The notes under the pieces: generated by a model
What the model saw: the letters and a program-made list of their open reading frames with translations, nothing else
The model's database searches: none
Told to the model about the DNA's origin: nothing
Source: CAYHPR01 sp964358895
GTDB taxonomy: Archaea; Micrarchaeota; Micrarchaeia; CABMEP01
Assembly (NCBI GenBank): GCA_964358895.1
Contig: CAYHPR010000005.1
Location: forward strand, 1-62,058
DNA: 62,058 nt
Direction of reading: 5' to 3'
Translations under genes and position numbers: made by a program
In this document: positions 45,217 through 53,996 of the stretch, one piece after another
Position numbering within the stretch: position 1 is the first letter of the stretch
Layout: every line of letters starts with the position of its first letter

Positions 45217-46344
45217 CTATCTTCTGTTTGCTGCATCTTTCATTATTGACAAAATTATGTTTTCATTCAATATTGTATCATGTAATTTCGGATGTGCCTT
45301 TTGGATGTGCAAATACGCCGGAACTGCTTGATAGATAACCATAGGCTTCCCGTCTATCAGATTTTTTATTCCCTCCGCTTTTGCTAATCTGAGCGATATC
45401 GATTCACCACTTTTCGGCAAAACAATATCTGCAATAATAACTTTCGGATTCAATTGGTACAAATACCTCAATCGCTCCCTTGAGAGTTCAATGTTCTTTT
45501 CACCTGCTTCTGCAAATGCAGAAACGTTTTCTAATGGTCCATCGGATCCCTTATCTGTTAGATTGACTATTGCATCTGGAATAAACTCAGAATTAAGTAT
45601 GGAACCGCGTATCATCTCCTCACCAAGTCCCGTTGCAATATCTCCATATCTCTTGTTTAGTTCATCTGCTATCGCAACCGCTTTGCCGAATGTCCTGTTT
45701 ATGACGCGGATTCGTTTCGGTTTTTTCTGTGCAATCATGTCAGCAACTTCTTTTGCAACTCCTCCTGCTCCAAAAATAATAATTGTGCTACCTTCGATTT
45801 TCTTTTCAATTTCTGCAAATTTTTCCTCCAGACTTTTGACAAAGCCTGCCGCATCTGTATTATACCCTATCAAATTTTTTCCGTTGTTAACGAGAATATT
45901 AACCGATTTCAAGGCAGGCGGAATTGTCATGTTAAGATGTTGTAGTGAACTTTCTTTGAACCCAACACCTGCGCCGCCGCCTAAATATTTCGTGTCTTCC
46001 TTTAGATGATCAAAAATTTCTTTTCCATCATTTGGATTTGCGATAACCATAATATTCCTTATGTTAATCCCTTGTTTTTCGTATACTGTATTCCACATTT
46101 TTGGAGTCAATGCCCCATAATCGTGTGCAATAAGTGGGACGGTATAACCGCCAAGTTTGTCCAATAGAGTTAGATTCACATATCTAAACGGTTCTGTTTC
46201 TATCATTTTATGTAGTTCTTCTACCTGTTCCTTCCCCATTCTCTGCCTTTGTCTTTTACCCTCTTCGGTAAGTAAATAATCGTTCTTCTCAGGCAGCAAC
46301 GCCAGTTTGACTTTTTTAGTAACAAATAATTCCTTTAATCCCAT
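45217..46344 (-). CDS. Shikimate dehydrogenase-like protein
   Basis: The fold of AroE is recognisable. The N-terminal substrate domain has GGYTVPLIAHDY and NTVYEKQGIN, the LIGYNTDAAGFVKSLEE motif is typical of shikimate dehydrogenases, and a Rossmann domain starts IIIFGAGGVAKEVADM. The substrate loop differs (GGGAGVGFKES where AroE has GxNVTxPxK) but keeps a Lys, and the first 60 residues are extra. The substrate may not be shikimate; quinate or an unknown compound is possible. It is divergent from the PadR regulator across a palindromic operator. Confidence 0.8.
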   Translation of the reverse strand: MGLKELFVTKKVKLALLPEKNDYLLTEEGKRQRQRMGKEQVEELHKMIETEPFRYVNLTLLDKLGGYTVPLIAHDYGALTPKMWNTVYEKQGINIRNIMVIANPNDGKEIFDHLKEDTKYLGGGAGVGFKESSLQHLNMTIPPALKSVNILVNNGKNLIGYNTDAAGFVKSLEEKFAEIEKKIEGSTIIIFGAGGVAKEVADMIAQKKPKRIRVINRTFGKAVAIADELNKRYGDIATGLGEEMIRGSILNSEFIPDAIVNLTDKGSDGPLENVSAFAEAGEKNIELSRERLRYLYQLNPKVIIADIVLPKSGESISLRLAKAEGIKNLIDGKPMVIYQAVPAYLHIQKAHPKLHDTILNENIILSIMKDAANRR

Positions 46345-46369
46345 TTAACCAACTCTCAATCTCTATTGT

Positions 46370-46385
46370 TATCGGTTAACCGATA
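46370..46385. promoter_or_regulatory. 16-bp perfect palindrome between AroE-like and PadR genes
   Basis: TATCGGTTAACCGATA is a perfect palindrome lying between the two divergent starts. A related half (aatcgatatatgc) recurs just before the PadR ATG, and a TATA-like ttatataaat lies between them. It is most simply the PadR operator. Confidence 0.75.
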
Positions 46386-46425
46386 TATGCGGTTAAGTTA
46401 TATAAATATTTCGCATAATCGATAT

Positions 46426-46752
46426 ATGCACGAGAAATTGTCTGCTCCAAAGCCACAGCATATAAAAATGAAGGGGTTTCTGACCTTCAGGATTTTATGT
46501 TTCTTGCTTGAAAACCCAATGGACGGGCAGCAGATTGCAAAACTAATCCAACGAATGTCCGGAAAGAAGCCTAGTCCAGGTACAATCTATCCAGTCCTTA
46601 AATATTTGAGATCTAAAGGATTAATCACTACGAATAAAAAAGGAAAATCAGTTATCTATCAATTAAGCACAAAAGGAAAGAAAGAAGCGGGTGTTGCCTG
46701 CAAATATTTTTATGATACATTTCATGATGTTATCCGACGAGAGAGAAAGTAG
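46426..46752 (+). CDS. PadR-family transcriptional regulator
   Basis: The winged helix-turn-helix has FRILCFLLENPMDGQQIAKLI, SPGTIYPVLKYLRSKGLI and the wing GKSVIYQLSTKGK. The start is set at 46426 because the upstream in-frame codons overlap the promoter and operator. PadR proteins usually repress neighbouring genes and respond to small toxic compounds; the divergent AroE-like gene and itself are the obvious targets. Confidence 0.9.
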   Translation: MHEKLSAPKPQHIKMKGFLTFRILCFLLENPMDGQQIAKLIQRMSGKKPSPGTIYPVLKYLRSKGLITTNKKGKSVIYQLSTKGKKEAGVACKYFYDTFHDVIRRERK

Positions 46753-46770
46753 TTTTGAGAAAGTGAAAAT

Positions 46771-47604
46771 ATGCGATTTGGAACTGCAGGCGTACCGGTG
46801 AGTTGTAAAGAAAGATCATCATATGCTGGCATTCAATGTGCAAAAGATCTTGGACTTGATGCATTCGAACTAGAGTTTGTCCAAGGATGTAGGATGAAAC
46901 CAGAAAAAGGAACTGAATGTGGAGAACTAGCAAAGAAGTTAGGAATTTCACTCAGTTGCCATGCGTCATACTACCTGAATTTTCTTTCTCCAGAAAATGC
47001 AAAGTTGGAGAAGAGTCATAAAGAAATGATGACTACGGCAAGAGTAATTAATTCAGCAGGAGGAGGACGAATGGCTTTTCACACAGCATTCTATCTTGGA
47101 ATGCCTGCGGACAAAGCTTACGATAAGGTTAAGACAGAATTCAAGCAACTGCTTTCAAATATTAAAAAAGAAGATCTTAACGCCACACTTGCGCCAGAGG
47201 TCACTGGCAAACCGAGTCAGTTCGGGTCTGTTGAAGAACTGTATAAATTGGCGGAGGACATTGGTTATGATAAAATAAAACCAACAATAGACTGGGGCCA
47301 TGTTCATGCACGTGAAAACGGCAGGATTAAAGGAAAGGCGAGTTACGTTGAGGTATTAGAACTAATTGAGAAAAGAGTTGGAAAGGAAGGTCTGAAGACT
47401 CTTCATTGTCATATGGAATCGATAAACTTCACTGAAAAAGGTGAAAGGAACCATCTTACGATGGACCATGACGTTCCACCCTACAAGCCGTTGGCAGAAG
47501 CATTACACGAATTCAAATGTGACGGCACAATCATCTCTGAATCACCTAACATAGAGAAAGATGCATTGTACATGAAAAATATTTTTGAAAAAATGAGAAG
47601 CTGA
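46771..47604 (+). CDS. Endonuclease IV-like TIM-barrel protein
   Basis: A 277-residue TIM barrel of the AP-endonuclease family 2 type. Metal-binding segments are visible: CHASYYLNFLS, MAFHTAFYLG, LAPEVTGKPSQFGS, TIDWGHVHAREN, LKTLHCHM and HLTMDHDVPP near the end. Such enzymes cut DNA at abasic sites using three zinc ions, although related barrels act as sugar isomerases. It follows the PadR gene by 18 bases. Confidence 0.85.
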   Translation: MRFGTAGVPVSCKERSSYAGIQCAKDLGLDAFELEFVQGCRMKPEKGTECGELAKKLGISLSCHASYYLNFLSPENAKLEKSHKEMMTTARVINSAGGGRMAFHTAFYLGMPADKAYDKVKTEFKQLLSNIKKEDLNATLAPEVTGKPSQFGSVEELYKLAEDIGYDKIKPTIDWGHVHARENGRIKGKASYVEVLELIEKRVGKEGLKTLHCHMESINFTEKGERNHLTMDHDVPPYKPLAEALHEFKCDGTIISESPNIEKDALYMKNIFEKMRS

Positions 47605-47612
47605 TTGATTTA

Positions 47613-48059
47613 CTACCTTGTTTGTTTTTTCTTCTTTTTTCTATCTTTATTAAAATATTTTACTTCGATAATTCTAACAATCGCAAGAAATACAACGGCT
47701 ATAATCGATACAATTAATGCTTCATATACAAAACCGTATCCGATTGTCATTCCTATCCCTGCAGACAACCAAATTGTTGCAGCAGTAGTAAGTCCTTTTA
47801 CATCGCTTTCAGTTCTTAGAATTGCACCCGCACCCAAAAATCCGATGCCAGTAATAATACTTGAAGTTATAACGCCTGGATTTTGGCCTACGGAAACTAG
47901 AATGGCCAGTATGGTGAAAAGTGCTGAGCCAAGACTAACGAGTGCTAATGTACGTATGCCTGCAGCTGTACCTCTAAGCTCACGTTCAAATCCAACTGCT
48001 GCACCAAGAAGACTTGCTGTAATTAATCTAAATACTATCTCACTTTGTTCTAGCGCCAT
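47613..48059 (-). CDS. MgtC/SapB family membrane protein
   Basis: Four hydrophobic helices contain the MgtC signatures GAAVGFERELRGTAAGIRT and GIGFLGAGAIL. It lacks the C-terminal ACT-like domain of virulence MgtC. Family members modulate ion homeostasis, but the exact mechanism is disputed. It converges on the endonuclease IV-like gene with an eight-base gap. Confidence 0.9.
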   Translation of the reverse strand: MALEQSEIVFRLITASLLGAAVGFERELRGTAAGIRTLALVSLGSALFTILAILVSVGQNPGVITSSIITGIGFLGAGAILRTESDVKGLTTAATIWLSAGIGMTIGYGFVYEALIVSIIAVVFLAIVRIIEVKYFNKDRKKKKKQTR

Positions 48060-48109
48060 GGTTCAAATTGATAGATATCCTTTTTAATTGTTTATAACAA
48101 ACCAACATT

Positions 48110-49231
48110 ATGAGAGAAGTGTACCTTGATTATGCATCTACTACTCCTGTAAGAAAAGAGGTAGTCAAAGCCATGATGCCATACTTTTCAGAGAAGTTTG
48201 GCAATCCTATGTCAACTCATTCTTTCGGTGAAGAAGCATTAAATGCAGTTGAAGCGGCTAGGGAAAAAATAGCTAAAACGCTTAATTCTAATCCAAATGA
48301 AATTATCTTTACTGCAAGCGGTACGGAGTCGGATAATCTTGCAATAAAAGGTGCAGTTTATGCAAAGATTCAACAAGGAAAGAATATTATCACCAGTCCG
48401 ATAGAGCACGAAGCAGTTGCTAATTCCTGCAAGTTTCTGTCTGAAAACGGTTTTTCAGTTACATCTCTTCCTGCTGACGTAGATGGTCGAGTAAGCGCTG
48501 CAGATGTTAGGGCGAGTATAACTCCTAAAACTACATTAGTGACCATAATGCATGCGAATAACGAGATCGGTACAACTCAGCCTATTGAAGACATAGCTAG
48601 AATCGCAAATGAAAAAGGAGTACTAACTCATACAGATGCTGTCCAGTCGTACGGACAGCTTCCAGTTGATGTAAAATCTTTGAGGATTGATCTTCTATCA
48701 ATTTCAGGTCATAAAATATATGCGCCTAAAGGTATCGGTGCACTTTATGTCCGAGAAGGAGTTGAGCTTTCTCCAATAATCCATGGAAAAGGTCAGGAAA
48801 AAGGAATACGTGCAGGAACATTAAATGTGCCTGCGATAGTGGGTTTTGCAACTGCTGCTGAATTGGCAATGAAGGAAATGAAGAAAGAAAGTAAAAGACT
48901 TACAAAACTGCGAGATCTTTTCATTAATCATACAATCGAAGCAATGAAGGGTGTAAAACTTAATGGCCATCCAACAAAAAGACTTCCGAACAATATCAAT
49001 CTCTCATTTGATGGAATTACTGGCGATGAAATAGTCAAGGAAATGGGCAGACATGGCATGGCTGTTTCTACTAGTACGAATAGCAATATACTTCGAATAA
49101 TTGGTGTCAGTGGCCAAAAGGCAATTGGATCCGTAAGAATTTCACTCGGAAAGGATACAACTGAAACTGATGTAAGAAACGCAATGAAAACACTTCAAAA
49201 GATTGTTGAAACTGTAAGGAAACGATACTGA
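48110..49231 (+). CDS. IscS/NifS-like PLP protein lacking the catalytic Cys
   Basis: The protein has the full fold-type I class V layout of IscS: YLDYASTTPV, TASGTESDNLA, PIEHEAVANSC, TDAVQSYG and the PLP-binding Lys in SGHKIYAPKG (Lys202), then RAGTLNVP. The loop that should carry the persulfide Cys (SSGSACTS in IscS) reads VSTSTNSN (residues 319-326) with no Cys nearby. It therefore should not act as a normal cysteine desulfurase. A complete SufS is encoded at 54.4 kb. A different PLP reaction or a regulatory role is likely. Confidence 0.88.
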   Translation: MREVYLDYASTTPVRKEVVKAMMPYFSEKFGNPMSTHSFGEEALNAVEAAREKIAKTLNSNPNEIIFTASGTESDNLAIKGAVYAKIQQGKNIITSPIEHEAVANSCKFLSENGFSVTSLPADVDGRVSAADVRASITPKTTLVTIMHANNEIGTTQPIEDIARIANEKGVLTHTDAVQSYGQLPVDVKSLRIDLLSISGHKIYAPKGIGALYVREGVELSPIIHGKGQEKGIRAGTLNVPAIVGFATAAELAMKEMKKESKRLTKLRDLFINHTIEAMKGVKLNGHPTKRLPNNINLSFDGITGDEIVKEMGRHGMAVSTSTNSNILRIIGVSGQKAIGSVRISLGKDTTETDVRNAMKTLQKIVETVRKRY

Positions 49232-49327
49232 TCCATTAACCACTGTCTGCTAGTCTGATATTACGGTAACATTATCAGTGTATTTCTGAAAAACAGCTTG
49301 CATTTTAACATGAAGTCTTGTTGAGAT

Positions 49328-50296
49328 TTAAACGGCTTCATCAGAAAATTTTTGAGTCAATAATCTATCAGGTCGAAAAACGGCAGGGGGGCGTATGCTA
49401 TTTTTGATGTTCTTAGCTATCTTTATTTGCGAACCAACGTTTATTAGAAAATTATCAATTCTTTGATGTAATTCTGGATATTCTCGTCTATTTAATTTCA
49501 GACGTGAATGTTCAAGTTCCTCAAATATCAATTTTTTGATTTCTTTTTCTTTTATAGATCTGTACAGTTCTATAAGCTTGTCACCTACTGTGACGATTTT
49601 ATCCCCTAAATCCATCATCACAGTTGTAATCCCGGCTGAACTTATTGCTCTAACTGTAGAACGTTTTATTTCAATAGGTTCACCGTTTTTAAGTATACTC
49701 TCAAAAAATCCTATCACTGGTTCTGGATACCTTATCTTTTCAACAGCATTTATGGCCGCATTCTTCAGCAGCCACTGATTTGTAGAATTGATTACATCGT
49801 AAAAAAACTTTTCAAATTGATTTAGTTCTTGACCAGGCCCTATCTGATCCCCTGGCAGGTAGTATCTTGTCATTAGGTAAGCCTCTGCGTATTTTTCAAG
49901 CGTATATGCCTTAACATACAAATCTATACAGGTATCATATTCCTCTTTAAACGAGTAGAGGTGTCTCTCCTCTTTTTCTGTAATTTCCTTTAGCAATTGA
50001 ATACGTGCCATAAGTTTTATTCTTCTAAACCTCAAAAATTCAAAAGAATTTTTGAAACTAATGGGTCCACCGACTAACGGTTTGTCACTTTGCAAGATTT
50101 CTATTAATTCTATTTTTTGTAAATTTCCAATATTTTCGTACTTCTGTCCTGTTTCTTCAGCAATTTGAATTTTTTGTTCGATTAAAAGAGACTCTGCTAA
50201 TTTACGATAGGTTCTATACTGTGCCTTCTGAGAATTGATTTCCGTCCTTGTTATTTGTACATGAACCAATGACTTTTGACCTGCTAACGTCTGCAT
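49328..50296 (-). CDS. Unknown helical protein, 322 aa
   Basis: No family is recognised. It is mostly charged helices; the middle (residues about 170-270) has repeated helix pairs that resemble HEAT-type solenoids (NAAINAVEKIRYPEPVIGFF, RSTVRAISSAGITTV). There is no membrane segment or signal peptide. It stands alone with an AT-rich upstream region and precedes bud32 on the same strand. Confidence 0.6.
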   Translation of the reverse strand: MQTLAGQKSLVHVQITRTEINSQKAQYRTYRKLAESLLIEQKIQIAEETGQKYENIGNLQKIELIEILQSDKPLVGGPISFKNSFEFLRFRRIKLMARIQLLKEITEKEERHLYSFKEEYDTCIDLYVKAYTLEKYAEAYLMTRYYLPGDQIGPGQELNQFEKFFYDVINSTNQWLLKNAAINAVEKIRYPEPVIGFFESILKNGEPIEIKRSTVRAISSAGITTVMMDLGDKIVTVGDKLIELYRSIKEKEIKKLIFEELEHSRLKLNRREYPELHQRIDNFLINVGSQIKIAKNIKNSIRPPAVFRPDRLLTQKFSDEAV

Positions 50297-50385
50297 CTCT
50301 GTCGTTTTTATCGCCTCACTTCGTTGTTGCCGTCGTAAACTTTTTTTGATTGTATTTAAAGGTTAGTTGGACAATTGACGAACTT

Positions 50386-50960
50386 TTAACCTGTACGAAT
50401 CTGGTAACGTCCTCGTTGCTTGATTTCTTCCATTCTACCTAAGACCCGTTTCCAAGATGGATTTGCTTTGTAACCTTCAAGAAAAGCAGTAAATTTCTTA
50501 CCAATTGACTTTTGCATCAGTAATAGGTCTACAGCTTGTTCTTCCGAATCTTTTGAAAATACAGCAAGGCCTAGGTCAATTATCCATGGCTGCCCTTTTT
50601 CTATAANNNNNNNNNNAAGGCACCGTGCGTTATGCCTGCCAAATGCAATTGCGAAAGCATCTTTCCAATTTTTCGATAAACATGACTGCCTACGTTCCGG
50701 GAGTCTCTAAGTAATCTGCCATTCAAGCGTTTTTGGTATATCGAATATTCATCAATACAAACAACCATGGGCACATCGATGCCAGCAATTGAAGCATTCA
50801 GAAGAGCTCGCGCTTCAATTTTTGTCCTGTTACGTCTTATTGACTCATCAAGCTCTTTGATCCTATACCTCTTTTGTGTTCTATCCTTCACAATTACATC
50901 CTGACCAAATAGTTTAGTCTGATAAATTGTAGCTTCTGCACCACGTGCTATTTCCTTCAT
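50386..50960 (-). CDS. bud32: Bud32/PRPK protein kinase (KEOPS), interrupted by assembly gap
   Basis: KEOPS complex kinase/ATPase that partners Kae1 in making the t6A modification of tRNA. Seen are an N-terminal RGAEATIY loop, VIVKDRTQKRYR with the ATP-contacting Lys, THG of the catalytic loop just before the N run, and WIIDLGLAVFSKDSEEQAVDLLL after it. The 10-N gap does not keep the frame; restoring the missing catalytic-loop codons would need about 14 bases. The His-Gly is followed by GCC (Ala) where Asp (GAC) is expected, probably an error at a contig edge. Confidence 0.85.
50607..50616. other. Assembly gap (10 N) inside bud32
   Basis: Ten N stand where the kinase catalytic loop should be. 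The frame downstream fits the kinase only if the gap length is changed, so the number is arbitrary. Confidence 0.95.
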
Positions 50961-50969
50961 CTGCTTCCA

Positions 50970-51659
50970 CTACTCCTTTTTAGGTTCCTGCTTACGCAAA
51001 AAGTCTCCGAGACTCTGGACGCCGCTTTTGGTAGCTATGTAAGACCCGGTGAATATTATAGCCGCAACAAGCGGGTTAAGACCTAATGCTAGGGAAGCAA
51101 GCCCACCGCCACCTAACAACGGGATGTGAGAGGAAGTTATCAGATCAGCCACTCGCTCACTAAGTGTTGGAGGAGTTTTTGTGAAGGGATTAATCTCAAC
51201 AAGAGTTAAGCCGCTTCTGAATGCTCGAACTGCACCATCCTCTTCACTTGCCGTTATAGCAAGCGTATTCTCCAGTTGGGAGATCCCAAGCGCAGCAGAA
51301 TGTCTGGTTCCATGTCCTTTGAACACTGCTTTCTTACTAATCTCGGCACCATAGGCAATCAAATTACCATCTTCATCGAAAATAAGCGCGCCATCCAATT
51401 CCGCAAGTTTTTTTATGACAATTAGTGTGTCCTTATCCTTTACGTTAATTTTTTCTCCACGAAATATGTCTGTATAAAGCAAATGATAATATTTTTGGAT
51501 GTCTCTTCCAGTGACTATGAAAAATGCACCTTTTTTTTCTTGTCCAAACTCCATCGCTATATCTATTAGTAGCTTAACAACTTCTTTTTCAATGTCTATT
51601 TCTGGTAAAACTACCTTTTCATCTTTAACGTTTATTTTTTTCTTCATTTTTACATCCAT
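50970..51659 (-). CDS. dacZ: Diadenylate cyclase (DacZ-type, DisA_N domain)
   Basis: Makes cyclic-di-AMP from two ATP. The DAC domain has IVTGRDIQKYY, the catalytic DGA in LDGALIFD (residues 89-91) and the RHS/RHR motif in GTRHSAALGIS (119-121). Archaeal DacZ proteins are usually soluble; here the C-terminal 50 residues contain a hydrophobic stretch (LASLALGLNPLVAAIIFTGSY), so it may be membrane-attached. It lies between bud32 and kae1 with 9- and 14-base spacers, implying one transcript. Confidence 0.88.
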   Translation of the reverse strand: MDVKMKKKINVKDEKVVLPEIDIEKEVVKLLIDIAMEFGQEKKGAFFIVTGRDIQKYYHLLYTDIFRGEKINVKDKDTLIVIKKLAELDGALIFDEDGNLIAYGAEISKKAVFKGHGTRHSAALGISQLENTLAITASEEDGAVRAFRSGLTLVEINPFTKTPPTLSERVADLITSSHIPLLGGGGLASLALGLNPLVAAIIFTGSYIATKSGVQSLGDFLRKQEPKKE

Positions 51660-51673
51660 CTTAATCGCCCAAA

Positions 51674-52624
51674 CTAAAATGTAAATTGATCTGTTCTATA
51701 CTTTTGTATAGGAATGCAGTTTTTAATTGCTAATCTTTTTTCTTTTTTCATTATAGAACCTACATAAGCAATCATTGCGCCATTATCTGCATTGAATTCA
51801 TTTGCAGCAACACCAAATTTGCACTTCCAATCATCTGCCATCGTCTTTAGCATTTCCTGAAGTCTTTTATTCTGAGCAACGCCCCCACAAACGACAACTG
51901 ATCTCTTTTTAGTTAGCGCAAGTGCCCTTTCAGCTGCTTCACAGATCATTGAGTACGCAGTTTCTTGAAGTGAAAAACATAGATCTTCCTTTCTGATCCT
52001 GTTAATTTTTTTAATCGCATCAGTTTGTAAACCAGTAAAGGTCATATCCATTCCTTTAACTGAATAAGGCAGTTGTACATACTCCTTTCCACTTTTTGCT
52101 AACAACTCAATTTCTCTTGCACCATTCTCGTTGATCTCCCTAGCAAAATTATCCAACATATTTCCAATTCCAATATCTAACGTCTCACCAAGAACAGAAT
52201 AATGAATTCCTTCTCTGACGATAATCTGTGTGTTACCTCCACTTACATAAACTATAAGCGGGTCTTTCAGGCCAGTCATGAATTTAGAAATTTCAATATG
52301 TGCAACACAGTGATTAACTCCAAAAACAGGTTTATCATACATTAAACCAATAGCTCTTGCTCCAACCGAAGAAACACGCAAACACGGTCCGATGCCAGGG
52401 CCTTGAGAAAAAGCAACTCTATCTATGTCCTTAAGCGAAACTTCTGCTTTGTTCAAAGCAGCAGTTAGAATTTCATCAAATACGCAGGCATGATGGTCCG
52501 CAGTCTTCCTTGGATGAATGCCCTTTCCAAATAGCATCTTTTTTTCATTAGCAATTATCTTTTTGTTATCAATTATCCCTATCCCAAGTGTATGGGCAGT
52601 CGATTCAATACCTAGGCATATCAT
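51674..52624 (-). CDS. kae1: tRNA N6-threonylcarbamoyltransferase Kae1
   Basis: Catalytic KEOPS subunit that adds threonylcarbamoyl to A37 of ANN-decoding tRNAs. ASKHA fold: IESTAHTLGIG, metal-binding NHCVAHIE, VSGGNTQI, CGGVAQNKRL and FNADNGAMIAYVG. At 316 residues it is a stand-alone Kae1, not the Kae1-Bud32 fusion found in many archaea; bud32 is two genes downstream on the same transcript. Confidence 0.95.
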   Translation of the reverse strand: MICLGIESTAHTLGIGIIDNKKIIANEKKMLFGKGIHPRKTADHHACVFDEILTAALNKAEVSLKDIDRVAFSQGPGIGPCLRVSSVGARAIGLMYDKPVFGVNHCVAHIEISKFMTGLKDPLIVYVSGGNTQIIVREGIHYSVLGETLDIGIGNMLDNFAREINENGAREIELLAKSGKEYVQLPYSVKGMDMTFTGLQTDAIKKINRIRKEDLCFSLQETAYSMICEAAERALALTKKRSVVVCGGVAQNKRLQEMLKTMADDWKCKFGVAANEFNADNGAMIAYVGSIMKKEKRLAIKNCIPIQKYRTDQFTF

Positions 52625-52674
52625 ATAAACTGTTCACTAGAAAATTTATTAAATATGATAAAGAAGTTTAGTCT

Positions 52675-53379
52675 ATGAAACTTATTGGAAAAGTTGCATT
52701 AGTTACTGGTGGCGGGAGAGGAATAGGTAAAGCAATAGCAATCGCACTTGCTAAAGAAGGAGCAGACATCATAATTTCATCAAGGACTAAAAAAGAGCTC
52801 GAGCTAGTAAAAGAGGAAATTGAAGGATTAGGCCGAAAAGCAGTAGCTATAACTGCAGATGTATCCTCATACACCTCAATTAAAAACTTAATTAAAAAAT
52901 CACTGAAAGAATTTGACAAAATTGATATTCTTGTGAATAATGCCGGAGTTGCAATAATTAAACCATTGAATGAAACATCAGAAAAAGAATGGGATCAAAT
53001 CATTGATATAAACCTAAAAGGAACTTTTCTTATGACCAAAGAGATTTTGCCAATCATGATTAAACAACATTCAGGTGTCATAATCAATATCTCGTCAGGA
53101 GCAGGAAAACATGGATTTCCCGGTTTGTCGGCTTATTGCGCTTCAAAATTTGGCATGATTGGGATTACTGAATCATTAGCTGGCGAAGTCTCAAGATACG
53201 GGATTAAAGTTTTTGCAGTTTGTCCAGGAACGGTTGATACTAAAATGATTTATTCGATATATCCAGAAATAAATCCTGCTGAATTGATAAAACCTGAAAA
53301 AATAGCTAAAAAAGTTCTTGAACTTTCAACACCAGGCATTCAGCATACATCTGGTTCTTCACATTTAGTTTATTGGTAG
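52675..53379 (+). CDS. Short-chain dehydrogenase/reductase
   Basis: Classical SDR: cofactor loop TGGGRGIGKA, NNAG motif, catalytic Ser in INISSGAGK and YCASK with Tyr and Lys. 234 residues. An Arg after SS (IISSRTKKEL) suggests NADPH preference. Substrate unknown; carbohydrate or fatty-acyl reductases have this layout. Confidence 0.92.
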   Translation: MKLIGKVALVTGGGRGIGKAIAIALAKEGADIIISSRTKKELELVKEEIEGLGRKAVAITADVSSYTSIKNLIKKSLKEFDKIDILVNNAGVAIIKPLNETSEKEWDQIIDINLKGTFLMTKEILPIMIKQHSGVIINISSGAGKHGFPGLSAYCASKFGMIGITESLAGEVSRYGIKVFAVCPGTVDTKMIYSIYPEINPAELIKPEKIAKKVLELSTPGIQHTSGSSHLVYW

Positions 53380-53405
53380 ACGGACATAACATTTAGACTT
53401 ATCGG

Positions 53406-53996
53406 CTAATAATCAATGCCCCATCTCGCCTGGATCTTTTTATCGAATGGGTGTCTTATTTTTTTAACTTCCGAGATATATTCTGCCATCCTTAAGATCT
53501 TAGCTGGTTTTATATGTCCAGTTAGGATTACTTCAGTCTTAGGGTGTTTTTTGTTTAGAACCTTAACAATTTCATTTTCTGTTGCATGTTTAAACCAAAT
53601 TAGGTCAATTAGTTCATCAAGAACAACTAAATCATATTTACCGGATGAAATTTTCTTTTCAGCAAGTTTCAATCCCCTCCGCTCTTTTTCAATATCCTTT
53701 TTTGTATAAATAAAATATTCCCTGCCTACTCTTGCCTTACCTTCTTTAACTGATTTAGTGTATTTCTTAGATGGTCCAGTCGGTCCATACTGATAAATTT
53801 CAATATTGCCTAACTTTTTTAATGCCAAAAATTCTCCCGTGAATCCGCCACCTTTTAAAAATTGAAAAACTGCAACTCGTAGGCCATGTCCTGCTGCACG
53901 AATGGCAGTTCCCATTGCTGCAGTTGTCTTTCCTCTGCCATCTCCAATAAAAATCTGGATTAAACCTTTTTCTAACTTTTTATTTTGTTTAGTCAT
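53406..53996 (-). CDS. Cob(I)alamin adenosyltransferase-like protein (BtuR/CobO family)
   Basis: P-loop IFIGDGRGKTTAAMGTAIRAAGHG, then VFQFLKGG, LVVLDELIDL and VILTGH. These match the CobA/BtuR fold that adenosylates cobalamin. The start at 53996 is chosen since its ATGACTAA overlaps the iscU stop, with GGTAA upstream; an upstream in-frame codon is possible. Placement at the end of an Fe-S operon is unusual, and no cobalamin enzyme is in this window. Confidence 0.85.
   Translation of the reverse strand: MTKQNKKLEKGLIQIFIGDGRGKTTAAMGTAIRAAGHGLRVAVFQFLKGGGFTGEFLALKKLGNIEIYQYGPTGPSKKYTKSVKEGKARVGREYFIYTKKDIEKERRGLKLAEKKISSGKYDLVVLDELIDLIWFKHATENEIVKVLNKKHPKTEVILTGHIKPAKILRMAEYISEVKKIRHPFDKKIQARWGIDY

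Noticed and set aside
49328..50296. Possible HEAT-repeat regulator assignment
   Set aside because: Helix-pair pattern is suggestive only; no clear repeat consensus, so left as unknown.
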